NCBI GenBank assembly: GCA_900073065.1
Contig: FJOG01000016.1
Span: forward strand, 1,327,559 to 1,391,558
Length of the DNA stretch: 64,000 bases
Direction of reading: 5' to 3'
DNA from: Phialocephala subalpina
Taxonomy: Eukaryota > Ascomycota > Leotiomycetes > Helotiales > Mollisiaceae
Below are positions 23,993 to 36,621 of the stretch, in pieces. How positions within the stretch are numbered: the first letter of the stretch is position 1; every line of letters starts with the position of its first letter. The translations under genes were made by a program, and so were the position numbers. Below the pieces are notes generated by a model, which worked only from the letters and a program-made list of their open reading frames with translations, was not told where the DNA came from and did not search any database.

Positions 23993-24208
23993 TACGACTG
24001 AATTGGCCAATCTTAACTAGGTACAAGGCTGTGGAAGAGATCAAGACTGCTGAATTAGCGCTGATGGATATTCTGCGTTGAAGTCAAAATAAATTTGGAC
24101 ATTTGCGCCGGAAGCGGAGAAACATTTCAACGGCGCTAAAAACTGGAGCTTTGGGAAACACTCGACTCGACAACATTTCTTGGAGTCGACGAGAACATCG
24201 AAGCAACG
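23993..24208. promoter_or_regulatory. Short divergent promoter region between IMP3 and RSM18
   Basis: Only 216 bases separate the two start codons, so both promoters must lie here or overlap the genes. Both genes serve ribosome production, cytosolic and mitochondrial. No specific factor site was recognised. Confidence 0.5.
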
Positions 24209-25073
24209 ATGGCACCTCCACGGTTTCAATGTCTCAATGCAGCGAGGCAGGTTACAAGACAGGCCACGAGTCTGCGGTCTACATTTTCTACCTCCCAAGT
24301 CCTGAAAGCTGGTACGTAGAGCTCAATCCACCTCCTCGACCAACGTCTAACACCCAGCAGATGAACCGCCCCGTCCATCAGCAGCCTCCGACCTCCTCAG
24401 CTCCGGCGACGGCCCCCCCTCCCCTCGGCTCCGCTATCCATCCCCCTCACCCCGATTCTCGAACCCAATCCAACAGGCCGAACCGGAATCACCAATCCAT
24501 CTCAGTAGAATCCAAACCTTGGTCTCAAAAGCTCATGCCAGGAACGATAAATTCCGAAATCAAGGCAGCGGATCAACCTTAACGGATTATCAGGGACATG
24601 TGAATGCTAGTGCGTTGAGCAAGCAGATTACGAGGAGGTTTAAGCCGGGAGATGTGTATGCGCCGCATGATTTGAGTGAGGTGGAGATGGCGAAGTGGAA
24701 GAAGAGGGCTAAGCCGATGCATGATGTTTTTGATGTGTTGGATTTTAACCCTCTGGAGCACTATAGGGTATGTACTCCTGTTCCCCGGCCATTTTAAGTC
24801 TGCAAGGAGAATGAGTGAAAGCTAATGGATTTTTGTTTGCAGAATTTCTCGATCATGGGAGAATACATGACACCAATGGGTCGGATAAAACATTCGAAGG
24901 AAACGGGACTGCGACCCGTGAATCAGAGGAAGATCGCGAAGGCTATTCGGAGGAGTATTGGGATGGGAATGATGCCTAGTGTGCATAGGCACCCTGAGAA
25001 TCTCTACCAGGCAGGGGCGACGAGGTCACAGAATATTACGCCTCTGAGATCCGATGTTGCTCCTGTATTTTAG
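24209..25073 (+). CDS. RSM18: Mitochondrial small-subunit ribosomal protein bS18m
   Basis: Exons 24209-24311, about 24361-24767 and 24843-25073 give 246 residues. The acceptor of intron 1 is ambiguous by three bases (CAGCAG), which adds or removes one residue. The N-terminus (MAPPRFQCLNAARQVTRQ) is basic and hydroxylated, a likely mitochondrial targeting peptide. A long, poorly conserved Pro/Ser-rich linker follows. The conserved bS18 core comes last: ITRRFKPGDVYAPHDLSE, DFNPLEHYRNFSIMGEYMTP, GRIKHSKETGLRPVNQRKIA and RRSIGMGMMPSVHRHPE. The protein binds 16S-type rRNA in the mitoribosome small subunit. It is a divergent neighbour of IMP3. Confidence 0.93.
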
Positions 25074-25394
25074 ATGCTGTCATCGGGAGTGGGATGAAGA
25101 GAGGAGATGATGTATATTATGTGTATGAAGAAGGAAATGCCACACTATGGCACTTTCTATAAACCTCCGAAGACCTGTTCCGCCTCTTTCTCTTTTCGGT
25201 CGTGAATTTCGATAAGCACAGCAATATTTGACGATGCCAGTATGAAAGGGTGAACCTAGCTCACAGCTCCGAATCTACATCCTTTGTTTGGATTTCCAGA
25301 GCACGATTCAGATTCGGTAGGCAAATTACAAAATCACCTGTGTAGCTAGATGTATTGTACATATTTTCTATATGGCACATCATATGGTACATCA

Positions 25395-27846
25395 TCAAGC
25401 TTTAAACTCTCTCTTCATGTTAAACAACATATGGCCCTCCTCATGCTCATATCGTCCAAGTTTCTCAAGTTCTTTCCAAGCATCCGGATAGTTGTCTTTT
25501 GCCCACTCCTCCACAAGATCTTTGCGATTCTGACCTGGGATTGCATTGTAAAATGTTCCTAGCCTAGGCAAGTTAGCGGGGCATCTCCAAAAGAATTGCA
25601 ACGAAAGCACGGAGAGAATAGGAGGAGACTTGCGTTAAAACATCTACGGTGACCCCTAACTCCTTGGGCACCTGCTCACACACTCCCTTCGCCTCATCCA
25701 ATTTCCCATGCCCAGCCAACGACCCAACATAAGCCGAGAACACCTTCCCAGTAACTTCAATCTCCATCCTCCTCATCTTGCTCCAAATCTCCCTCGCCCT
25801 CACATCCCCAAAATGTTTCCGGCTACAAGCCCAAAACACGATTTCCAAACTCTGATAACTCGGCCCTTCTCTAGAATTCGTGATATCGTCCCAAAAGCCC
25901 AGTGCTCGGTCCGCATCTTCACACGCGGTGTAAGCTAGCATAAGACTGTTATAAAGCGCTGTAGTGGGCTCGATGTTCGAGTCCATCTTGAGCATATTGT
26001 GCACCATGTCCAATGCCTCGCGGTCAGCGCAAGAAGCGATCCCGAGGAAACATTGAACGTAAGTATCCAAAACCGGTCGGCGATCCGGCATGTTGTGTGC
26101 TCGCATGTGTCCGAACACGTAGGAGGCCATGTCGCAGCGACCTCGGGAGAAGAAGTTCTTCATGAGAACCGTTCGTTGGGCGACGGTAGTCTCATCGAGG
26201 AGTGGATGGAGAATGGTATACGCAGTCCACGAGCGAATAGTATCCGTTTCAGGAGAGAGACAGAATTCCATAAACACTTCTCGGATGAGAGCTCGCTCAT
26301 TGTAGGTGTAGTGGTAGGATTCTGATTGCAGCAAGTCGATGAGTTCGTTGTCCTCGGCGCGAGATAGATATATCTTTGAGAGAGCACAAGTTGTTCCTGC
26401 CTCGAGACGTTTCTGACGCTCTGAGAGGTCGGTCGTGATGGATATGATGCGCTCGTAGTTCAGTACTTTGGCAGAGCAGAGGGCTCGGATGTATGTGTTG
26501 ATGGCGGGAAGATCCTCGTTGTCTAGGACTTCCTCTGCTTGCAATTCCTCATACGCTGCTTGGGCACCACGGAGGTCCTTCGCACCAGATCTGTAAATCA
26601 TTTGCAGACAATATGTTTTAGCGTTAGGCCGAATCCCGAACTTTTGTCCTAGAGCTATGTATCGCTCGGCAAGGTATGAATCGTTTAAAGACATAGCAAG
26701 CTCAACCAGTTCGTTGATGGTTTCGGCATCGGGCCCCGCATCGCCTAGACTTCGTCTGATCATTATCTCCATCATCTTCTCGACGTCTTCGACACCTTTG
26801 CCCAACGCACCAGCAGCCCACTGAAGGACAACGTCCCAGATTTCTTTTGGTGGTTCATTGGCGAGAAGGTCCCGAAAGATCGTCTTGCACCACTCCAGTT
26901 CGTTATTTCGAACACAGAACCTTAGAAGCGTCTGTATCAGACCGCCAAATGGATGGAAACGCGACTGCGACGATTTGGTTGGCTTTTCGTACCACTTTTT
27001 GGTAGCTTCGATATTGTTTTTGGAGGCGTAAAATGTAACCATGATCCTCTGAAATTCAAACTTATAGGGCCATCCGAGCTCTTCAAGCGTTTCCCATGTC
27101 CGAAGTAGTTCCAACTCATTATCTTCCTCAGCGAAACCAGAGAGGACTTGGTACCACAACCTCCGTGTATTTGCATCCGCTAGTCCATCGGGATCCACCT
27201 TTGCGGGCGGCTGTTGGGACGTAACTAAGTCTCTGGCCTCAGAAGAATTCCCAGTCTTGGTCAGGACTACCACAAGGGGGTACAGATCTTTCGTGGAGTC
27301 AGACAAGTTCCCAGCACGACCTCTTTCAAGTAAGCAGTCTTCATACAAGAGTCTTGCGAATTCGGCATGTGCGGGACTGTGATCTTTCGGAATTTTTCGA
27401 AGCACAGTGGCTGCTTTTCTCATCTGTGGCAGATTCAGGTTTGACTCCCCATCCTGTCTTGTACTCTGCAAATATTTGTAGGTCCTCAGCGCGTGCCCGA
27501 GCTGCACATTGTTCACAACTTCCTTGCTGGTATTCTTATATTCGAAAAATGTTATCCACGCCTTCAACAATTGTTCCCTAGGAGGTGGTTGAGCTTGTAG
27601 CCTCTGCCTCACGCTCAACTGGACCATCGTAGCCAACCCTGGATCAAGCTGTGCTTCTTTTGTCTCTCGCGCCGGTTTGCTCGAGAACCCAAACAGTGTT
27701 CTCCTCGTTGGAGCTCGGACGACAGAAGGTAGAGCATTCCGCTGGCGGGTTCGGTAATGTATGGATGCTCGAGTAGGACATCGGAATAAAAGGCCTTCGT
27801 TCGAGAGGAGGCGTCGAAAAACACTTCGAGTCAATTGGGAGCGCAT
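25395..27846 (-). CDS. CIA84-like mitochondrial PPR-type protein (complex I assembly)
   Basis: Two exons, 27846-25634 and 25563-25395, give 793 residues. The N-terminus (MRSQLTRSVFRRLLSNEGLL, then RRTLFGF) is a typical mitochondrial targeting sequence. The body is a long array of helix-turn-helix units of the PPR/TPR kind, for example TYIRALCSAKVLNYERII and LYNSLMLAYTACEDADRAL. The last exon encodes LGTFYNAIPGQNRKDLVEEW and ends LFNMKREFKA. Overall length, start and tail resemble the fungal complex I chaperone Cia84; other fungal mitochondrial PPR proteins such as the COX1 factor Cya5 are an alternative. The single intron must be GC-AG: splicing from AAC|GCAAGT (25633) to TAG (25564) keeps frame and gives the LTLGTFYN junction, whereas no GT donor does. 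Convergent with RSM18. Confidence 0.72.
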
Positions 27847-28313
27847 CGCAGCAGAAAGGAAAAATTATGTACAGGAACTACGGCAGAATTATTAGCAGAG
27901 CTCAAGAAACGATCAATGGGTAGAACAGCGTACGAAATCATGTCGTGGATGGTGATTGAGTGAGCTTGTAGCTATTGATACTTTTTTGACATTGGATCTC
28001 AGGGAGCTCCATTAGCTTAAACCTAGTGGGTGCTAACGCTAACCAATTTAGGATATATAGTCACCTGATTTATCACGGCTTAACAATCTGCCTCGACTTG
28101 CTGGGTTTCTTGTGGTACAATTCTGTTCAAAATAAAAGGCTTAATTTCGAGACGCCGTCTACATAGACAAGGTCAGACGAAAATGGTTGCTCCTTTCCAG
28201 ATAAGTAGATCCGTCCCCGGCCTACCTCGATGCCCACCGATGCCCAACGCAGAACGCCCCGCATAATTCCGGCCCTCCATATATCATTGCCCGTAGTGAG
28301 ATCGTTGAAAACA
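27847..28313. other. Intergenic spacer between the CIA84-like gene and ATG7
   Basis: Contains the promoter side of the CIA84-like gene and the 3' end of ATG7. No other gene is visible. Confidence 0.45.
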
Positions 28314-30567
28314 TCAAATGAGTTCTCCATCATCGTCGTCACCGCCCAATTCTGGCTCAGAATCCCAGTCGAGCTCGCCTCCCGCAGCAGCAGCTTCAGC
28401 AAGCCTCTGAACTTCAGCCAAACCACTGAGCTCAGTAATGTAATCCTTTTCAGTTAGAGCTCGCTTGATGAAGTCCCATCCCGATCGCTTGTATTCGTCG
28501 ACGATCTTGGGAGAGCATGCGGAGCAGCAATCATACGATTGACCACTGATCAGGATATTTTGATACGTCGCGGCAAAACCTCGAATCTGATGCGGGATCA
28601 AGCCGAGCGGGTGATTTGGTGGGTCTCGTTCGTACTCAACTCGACCGGCCGAACCTTGGCTTGTAGATACCTTCGGAGCAGGAGCACGCGCACCATCTGG
28701 ATGCTGTTGAATGGATGAAAGGAGCTCAACCAGTTGTGCGGATGCCATTGGAGCAACTCCTGGACGGGTTACCGTACACTGCTGGTCGAGTGTCGCGTCT
28801 TTCTGAGACTAAAAAGAGTGTTAGTAGAAATCTGAAGTTCACGGCAGATAAACCTACATCTGATGGTGCCACAACATCGTTGCAGAAGTAGCACCCCAAC
28901 GTCGCAGCTCCCCCATCAGCAGCGAAAACGCCATGCCTCATCACAACCCATGTGTCAAAACCCAAAGCAGCGTTTAGAACAATCTTGTTCTTCGCTTTCC
29001 CCATCACTGTCGGCAGCCATCTGCTCTCACGTGTATCCATGAGGAGAAATATAGCGTCATGGTCGTCCATCAATTTCTCCAGCGTCTCGTAGTCTAGTCT
29101 CGAGCTTTGCTCGTCAGTGATGGGATGGCCAAGCATCGGAACTGACATGACAAAGCCAGTGCTGTCCACTCCTGGGTAGACCTCCTGGAGTGCTTCAGCG
29201 GCCCTGTACGCCTTCTTCTGCCCACCATCCAAGCAATCCTTGAAATCGAACAATGGTTGCCGCACGGGATTTGAGAATGATACAGAAGCATTGTCGATGA
29301 ACGTGATCTTTCTCACTCCCCAACCCATCAGGAGCCTGCTGACGTAGGTTCCCAGAGTTCCAGCACCAAGCAGAAGGCACTTAGTCTCTTTAATCTTGTT
29401 GAGATTGAGATCTGGAGCAATGCGCCACTTCATCAGCTTCAGATTCAAGTCGACAGCCTGATCGGCTAGATTTGAAGGGTCCATGTATTGAGCCAAATTT
29501 GTAATTTTGGCTGACAATTTTCCGAGGCTATTTCGCTCCCATCCTGTGACCTTCGGCATGACATCGGCGAGGGGAGCATTTTCATCGCTTTCCAATAACA
29601 TTATTCTGCTTCGGGCTTCGTGCCTCTTTGCTTGAATGTCTCGGTAGCATAAAATCTGAACTTTGTGCAGCTTGAATCTTCTCCTAATCAAGACCAGCAG
29701 ATTTCGAAGCATCCATCCAGGATTTTCGGGGTAGGTCGATGGATCTACGAACGCAACATATTGATCCTCTGTCGATATGCCTCTGAAGAAGCCATTCTCA
29801 AACTGTCGCAAAGATCCAACAACCCACTTGTAGCCGATCTCGTCTCCTGGAGTCCCAGGTGTAGTAGGTCGATCACTGATATTGGAAATGGAGCGAACCT
29901 TTTTGGCCAAGAAGAATCCGTGCTCTCTCTTGTCTGTGCCGTATCGCCATGTCCCAACCTCGTCAACCAGAGCAGTCGACTCTTGCCCAGTCAGCTGATC
30001 TGGTTTCTCGGACTCATTTCGTCTCCAGACTGGGTCCGAATGCAGAGCTGGAAACGCGAACCAGTAACTGAAAGTGTACTTCTTTAGATTGGCAAACGAG
30101 AGGACTGTGAATGATGAGAGGAGTGAAGGAATGGAGTAAATGGTACCATCGTTGATGGCGTCCCAGATCTATAGTTGTCAGCTCCATCATACGCTTAATT
30201 TAAGCTTAAGGATACCTGTTTTCCCGCAGTCTGTAAAATGGCTGAGTGATCTATGGTTTTGAATTCCTCGATGGTGTTCACATTCTTGATCTTGCCCTCG
30301 GCTCGAATATAGCCTGCAGGAACCCTATCGGCGTCAGAATCGATGCCTTCTTCTAAGATATACAACTCACTCTTTGCTTGTCAGAGCATTTCCGAGAATT
30401 TGCATGCGACAGCTATCCTCATGACTTTGAACAAGCCGAGGCTCGTACAAGCCGAGCACAGGACGGGCAGAATCATCGAGCTTATCGACATCGATTTTGA
30501 GAGTAGATAGAGCAGTGTAGAAAGGCAGCTCTATATCCGACCCAAAAGGGGCAAATTTGAGAGCCAT
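28314..30567 (-). CDS. ATG7: ATG7, E1-like activating enzyme of autophagy
   Basis: Four exons, 30567-30371, 30324-30216, 30168-28858 and 28808-28314, give 703 residues. Atg7 adenylates Atg8 and Atg12, then carries them as thioesters to Atg3 and Atg10. Seen here: the N-terminal domain that recruits the E2 ([20 protein letters not shown], and further on [12 protein letters not shown]); the adenylation domain with the nucleotide loop [16 protein letters not shown] at about residue 366, [18 protein letters not shown], and zinc-binding CYFC; and the catalytic cysteine in [18 protein letters not shown] at about residue 550. A second CSAC pair precedes the C-terminal tail that binds Atg8 ([16 protein letters not shown], ending in an Asp-rich stretch). 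The acceptor of the last intron is taken at TTTTTAG rather than six bases later because [11 protein letters not shown] fits the family. The gene appears intact. Confidence 0.95.
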
Positions 30568-30967
30568 CTTCGATCTTAGAGAGTTCTGTTTGACCTTGGC
30601 GGGGTACAGCTCACTTTCGTTCGTTTTGAGGCGGGGATCGGTAGTTCGGTATTCGGGAATATAGCTTTAAGGTCTTCGGGATGAATATTGAGAGTCCGAA
30701 GAAAGGTAGAGGATGAAGTTGACAATGTAGAGACGTGTATCAACAACTGCGCCGTTGCCTTGTTGGCATGAACAGTCATGGGATTGATGATCAAGTGAGA
30801 TGGGCACGTGCTAGGAAGTGGGAGGCCGAAATCTAGCCTACGGCTTAAGTTCGGCGAACGCGAGGCGGAAAGCTTGGCGTTTAACGCGTCCTAGAGCGCG
30901 TCGTGTTGAACTTTCCGCTCCTCATACACAATTCAATACCACATCGAAGACATAAACAGCCTCGAAG
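30568..30967. promoter_or_regulatory. Divergent promoter region between ATG7 and DCD1
   Basis: A 400-base gap between two start codons that point away from each other. A minus-strand open frame at 30794-30576 lies inside it but looks like chance. No particular site was recognised. Confidence 0.45.
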
Positions 30968-32146
30968 ATGCTTATCGGGCTCTGCGGAGGTACCACCAAT
31001 GTTCCTGCGGGTCAAGCTATAATAATCTAACCTTTGTTTAGGGATCTGCGCTGGCAAGCGGACTGTTGCCAACTACCTCGCCGAGCACCACGGCTTTACC
31101 CATCTCTATCTACGACAAGCAACACCAGATGCAGATGCACTAAAGGCTCTGACTATCAATGGTCACACCAAGCAATATTCCGAGACCTCATTCGAAGACG
31201 TGCAGTCTCAAGCCAAAGAGAAGAGCGGCCAAACAGTCTTCAGTGCGGCAGATGACTTACTGGACTTTGTGACAAAGCGATGGCGGGAACGATGGGTCAC
31301 TACAGACATACATACCGAGTCAATCCTCGACAAGCTTCTACGAAGGCCATTCTTTATATTGGTCAGCGTCGATGCTCCGGTCAGTGTGAGATGGAAACGC
31401 TACCAAGAACGACTACAACGAACACAATCCTCCTCGGAGAGCCTATCCCTCGAGAAATTCTTACTCAAGTCTGACGAGCACCTCTACAGTCCAGATTCGG
31501 GTCTGCTTCCTCTCATATCTCGAGCCACTGTCCGATTGATCAATACCTCTTCGAATCTCGCCCACTTATATGCAACACTGGGAAAGTTGGATTTGACGAA
31601 CGAGGACCGGTTACGACCAAGCTGGGATCAATATTTCATGCAGTTAGCGTCGTTGGCGGCACAGAGGAGTAATTGCATGAAGAGACGAGTTGGTTGTGTT
31701 TTGGTACGAGAAAAGCGTGTGATCAGCACAGGATACAACGGAACTCCTCGAGGATTAAAAAACTGCGGAGAAGGTGGCTGCCCCAGATGCAACGAAGGCC
31801 AAGGATCTGGTGTCGGGCTTGGCACATGCCTTTGCCTCCATGCTGAGGAAAACGCTCTTCTAGAAGCTGGACGGGAGCGCATTCGAGGAGGGGCAATTCT
31901 GTACTGCGATACATGTCCCTGCTTAACTTGCAGTATCAAAATCACACAAGTTGGAATCAGTGAAGTGGTATATAGCCAAGGCTATAGCATGGATACGGAG
32001 ACTGCCGCTGTATTCAAGGAGGCTGGCGTTCGGTTACGTCAATTCGTGCCAGTAAGTCATTCTTAGCTAGCTTGCTTGAGCATCTACTAATGTTCTTGCA
32101 GCCGCCAAATGGCATGATTCATCTAGAGAAGCAGAGCTTGTATTAG
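30968..32146 (+). CDS. DCD1: Deoxycytidylate (dCMP) deaminase
   Basis: Exons 30968-30989, 31042-32051 and 32102-32146 give 358 residues. The enzyme turns dCMP into dUMP for thymidylate synthesis. As in other fungal Dcd1 proteins, a kinase-like N-terminal part comes first, with a P-loop-like GICAGKRTVANYL split by the first intron. The deaminase domain follows: SNCMKRRVGCVLV, TGYNGTPRGLKNC, the zinc ligand and proton-shuttle motif HAEENALLEA (about residue 274) and PCLTC (about residue 300). The short last exon encodes PPNGMIHLEKQSLY. The 22-base first exon is tiny, but its frame and the MLIGLCGG start match the family. Confidence 0.93.
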
Positions 32147-32602
32147 TGGCAAGCGCAAAGATACCCATGAACATTTTAGATTTTTAGCATAGAGTGCAAT
32201 CCATGAGTGATTGCTTTTGTATTCGTACTGAGCCTCTATTGCCTTCCCACGTTCCAGAGGAGAACTTGCGATGTTCTGAACCACTCGATCGTGTGCATGT
32301 CAAAGGATACTACAGTCGGTCATTATTAGCTCCGACTCAACTTTTCTCTACTTTTTGGCTTGACGCTCTCGGTCATTGAGCATTCCGACTGGGAATTTGC
32401 ATTGGAATTGGTTGAGATTTGCGTTACTGAGAGTTGTTTCAAGCCGACGCCTTCTCATCCGAGGCAGACTTTCCGGCTACGGCTAAGTGAAGCCCCTGCT
32501 GCAACTTCTCCGGCTCTTCCCAAGTCGCCAGGATCCCAGATCGATGTGACGTTTGACCTCTCTTTTGGAGGTTGTGAGGATAGAAGCTATTCTTCATCAG
32601 CC
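32147..32602. other. Convergent spacer between DCD1 and the NLR gene
   Basis: 3' flanks of two converging genes. No gene recognised. Confidence 0.45.
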
Positions 32603-35600
32603 TCACTGCCGAGCTCGCTCACTCTCTTCGTTGATGGCTATGCTTTTGTCTGCAAGTCTAGCCATGAACCCCTCTCGATCGCCTCGAAACAACTGTATCT
32701 TTGAAATCACGAGTCTGCCAAAAACTTCGTTCTGTAATCTTTCCTGTGTCTCTAGCCACTCTTGATCCGAAAGATCCACTGCGTCATGAGCGATGAGAAG
32801 CTTCAGAATCGCATCTGAATGAATAGCAGCATACAACGCACAGCCATAATGCCCTCCTTTAGCGTTCACGTCTGCGTCTTCATCGATTAACATCTTGAAG
32901 ATGATTTCGTGTTCACCGCTCGCTGCTGCTTGAAGTGCATTCCCGTAAAATCCTCCTTGGGCATGGATATTTGCACCATGATCCAACAATATACGGACTG
33001 TCTCTTTGTTTCCCGCGCTCGCTGCTGCTTGAAGTGCATTCCCGTAAAATCCTCCTTGGGCATGGATATTTGCACCATGATCTAACAATATACGGACTGT
33101 CTCTTTGTCTCCCACGCTCGCTGCTGCTTGAAGTGGACTCCCATAGCGCCCTCCTTGGGCGTGGACATTTGCGCCATGATCCAACAATAGACGGACGACA
33201 TTTTCTTTTCCGTGGTATGCTGCTGCTTGAAGCACACTCCCATAGCGCCCTCCTTGGGCATGAACATCCGCGCCGCGATCTAGAAGTATGCGGACTCTGC
33301 TTTCGGTTCCACGAGTGGCTGCTTGCAATACATTGCCATAGTACCCGCCTGAGAAGTTGACATTGGCACCGCTTTCCAAAAGGAGCATCATGATCTCCAA
33401 GCTTTCATCCATGTATCTAGCCGTGACCTGTTGCAAAGCGTTCGCACAGTTGTCGACGTGACCTGAAAGTTCGTCAAGGTCCACTCCTTTGTTTATAAAA
33501 TGTTTGACCAGCCACAGACTATCAATGAAAATTGCGTAGCGCAGCGGTGTAGTGTCTAGCCTTCCCGATAACCACAATAGGTTCAGGAAAGGTAGAGAGG
33601 AGGTAATAAAGAGTTGTTCCAAGCTATGCTGTACCGAGTCCGGAAATGATCCTTCTGGAACTCTTTCCAAATGCCCGTACCAATACGATACAGCGTAATC
33701 CAATAATGCGAATTCATTAATCGTTTCCCGTCGGTCCATGATGCGTATATCTTTGCTCAAATGCAAGTGATAAGCAAGACACGAGTCGGCAATATGAACA
33801 TGGGCGTCTTCTTCAACAACATGAAACGCTTTGGCTGGCCCGTTAAGAATCCTCTTCGACAGAAGATATTCTTGGATGGAGAAATGTGTGAGCTTAACTT
33901 CCAAGTGTGCAGAAGGGTGGTGTTCGTCGGATTGGATGGATTGTCTGCCTTCGATAGACCCATGGTCTTCCACGTACCCGTCATCTTCGGTACATTGCTC
34001 GCCCTTGTCTGCGAATCCGTTGCCTACGATAGATCGCTCATCCTCCACAGAATTCTTTCTCTGATTAGGTGGTTCGTCCTCACTACGCTCGTTGTCGATG
34101 GATTGGTTATATCTGATAGAAATCTCGTCTTCGATTGAACGTGCATCCTCAGTACCGCTTTCCTCCATTAATCCCTCATCCTCGCCGAGAGTCATGACAA
34201 TGCCTGGAAGACAAGCAAGTACCTCATCCACGGGCAGAATCCAATCGCTCTTGTCAAAAGGAACATCGCTTTCGGGGTCCAAGATGAATATCTCTGCTAG
34301 CTGAGCCAGGCTTAGCGGCTCAAATGAGAAGCAAAGCCATTTCAGCATGCTGACAACCTGCTTGTGATAGCTCGGCTCGATGGCAAGAAACATTCTCTCG
34401 TATGTTCTATCCAGGCCTTCAGGGAGATCTCGGATGGCTTTTCGTATCTGTTTCAGGCCTTTCAGCCTTCGAAATGTCTCGAGCTGGATCGATATGTATT
34501 GAAACCTGATGATAACTTATCAGCTCACTTATCAACGGATATAGTGTTGGAGCTCAGACTACCTACATCCCATCAGCTTTCTCAATCAGACCGTCTCTTA
34601 CTTCTCTCTTGATGTTTTCAGGCCAAGTCTGACAAGGGTGTCTTGCAAGAGTATCATCGATGTAAATCCTAATTCCCCAATTAACCGCCTTTTGACGTGA
34701 TGCAAGATCAAAATCGACTCTGGTGGATGGGTACTTGAGATCTTTGAACGCAGCTGCTATGTCAAGCTCTGGCCTACTTGTGCACAGCATGTGAACACAT
34801 GACGAGCAATCTTTCAGAATGCTAATAAGACTGTCCAGTAGATCTCCTCTTTGATGGTCGCTGATTGGACACTCATCCAACGCATCTATAACAATGTATA
34901 CCTTGGGAAAGCCTCCAATCGTAGCTAACAGCGCAGAAACAAGTCGTGCTAGGTCCGGAGTATGGCCTCGGTCTTGATAGCTTCGAAGATCTGTAACGGC
35001 CTTAGGCGTGTCCGGCCTGCAACACAAAAGCTGTTTTGTTAATGACCGGAGCATTTCGTGGACACTCTGCTTCTTCTGATCACTGAAAGAAAAGTACCAG
35101 TATGCTATGGCAACGTTCGGATTGCTGCCATGAAGTTCTGTAATCCAACGGATGGCCATAGCGCTACGGAGAAAAGGTTAGCTTTTGCGCAGCAATCAGT
35201 TAATGGGGCTGGCTGACCTGAGGACCGACTTTCCAGAACCAACTTCGGGACATGGTTAGCATGAAGTCCATTCTTTGGAGTCAATATAGAGCTTTTACCT
35301 TTCCCATTCAACCATAGAAGGGAATCCGCGTTTGTTTCCCATTTTTGCACATTCTCATCCTCGAAAACCCAATTTGCTGCTGATATTCCACGCTTCTCGA
35401 TCAAGCTGTTGTAGTTTGTCGAGGGGTTGACATCCGACAGCCACTTGAGTAGTTCTGCCCTCTTTGCCCCTTCTTCTCCTTCATTTGCCTTCTCAATCGC
35501 CTTCCTCAAATACGACATGTCATTTCCCATAGACTTTAATAGTTCCGTATTTTTCTCATATTGCCTGTATACAGCGCCGAAATCCTCTTGACTCATCACA

Positions 35601-36621
35601 CTCTTCATCAGTTCATAAACTTCCGAAAAGGACTTGTTCTGGTCCTGGATCTCCTTCAATTCGGCGTCCCAGTCGTCCCACTTAGCAAGGTCGGATACCA
35701 AACGAGAAGATGAGCCACGGTAGTAATAGCAGACACATCCAGCCTGGAATTTGAGAATAGCACAGTACAGTTTTTGAAGTTCTTCTCGATATTTGACGTG
35801 GGTCTCTTTTAATGACATGTCTCCTTTTCTGCCTGTGTCAGACTCGTACCGATGGGCGTAGAGGGCTTCTCTGATCGTACTTTGGACAATAAGGTCGGAA
35901 ACTTTCTTGAGACCTTCCGCCATAGACGCAGCTTGTTTGGATGGATTTAAGAAAATCTGAACATGTCAATATTAACTTACCTTTCATAGAAGGCAATCTA
36001 AACACTTACTGGCAAAATCAAGCTCACGCCAGCCCACGCAATGGATGCATACGGATTTGCAGCCAGAGCTCCGCTCACGTACTTATCGGCCCAGCCAACC
36101 GCATCCACAACAGGCTTTACGAGATCCTCAACAGCGACCTCGTGGTCATTGAATCTCAGCTTCCACTTCTTATCGTTCACTTCCGCGACTTTCTTCGTCA
36201 GAATGCGTGTCATGTTCTCTTTCCTCAAACTCTTCAAACTGGCTTGCGACAAGATCCCTGCTGCCGAAGCCAGTTGCGTCGAAAGGTCGTTCTCAATTAT
36301 CGTTTCGTACTTCGTGATGAGCTTGCCAGCGCCGTTTGCATCAGCCTTCAGATCCTCGTATGCTTGATTCCATAGCTCGGAGATGGGGCAAAGGTCCTGG
36401 AACCCCGCATCACGGGCCGGAGCCTCGACAGGTTTCGCAATCGACTTGGGAGCAGGAATACGTTCCTTTGAAGAAGCTTGACTTGCTAGGGAAGTAGCTG
36501 ATTCGTTGTTGTTTCCAGCATCTGTCTTGGACGATGAACCCTTTTTGCGACCGGGGAAAAGTCGATCCCTGAAGCCTCGTTTGGGACGGTCGGCTTTGCC
36601 TTCAGTGGAGCTGCCCGCCAT
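32603..36621 (-). CDS. Fungal NLR-like NACHT/ankyrin protein
   Basis: Five exons, 36621-36010, 35956-35299, 35242-35218, 35163-34567 and 34505-32603, give 1264 residues in frame. Fungal NLRs are STAND NTPases that sense non-self through C-terminal repeats and switch on an N-terminal effector, often in heterokaryon incompatibility. The N-terminal ~400 residues fit the NACHT-associated N-terminal domain (ELWNQAYEDLK; NPYASIAWAGVSLILP; IFLNPSKQAASMAEGL). The NACHT domain has a P-loop GKVGSGKS at about residues 422-430, encoded almost wholly by a 25-base microexon, Walker B YIVIDALDECP at about 525, and CTSRPE. A winged-helix part (FSFEPLSLAQLAEIF), a Glu/Asp/Ser-rich insert, SIQEYLLSKRIL, and about seven ankyrin repeats of the GGxYGxxLQAA type (about residues 990-1200) follow. 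All core motifs are intact. Confidence 0.88.
32917..33313 (-). repeat. Near-identical 99-base ankyrin repeats in the NLR gene
   Basis: Units begin at about 32917, 33016, 33115, 33214 with a period of exactly 99 bases (33 residues). The first two differ at only one to three positions; the next two are clearly related but more diverged. This is recent duplication or gene conversion inside the sensor part of the protein. Confidence 0.85.

Noticed and set aside
30576..30794. 72-codon minus-strand frame between ATG7 and DCD1
   Set aside because: It sits in the divergent promoter gap with no recognisable feature.
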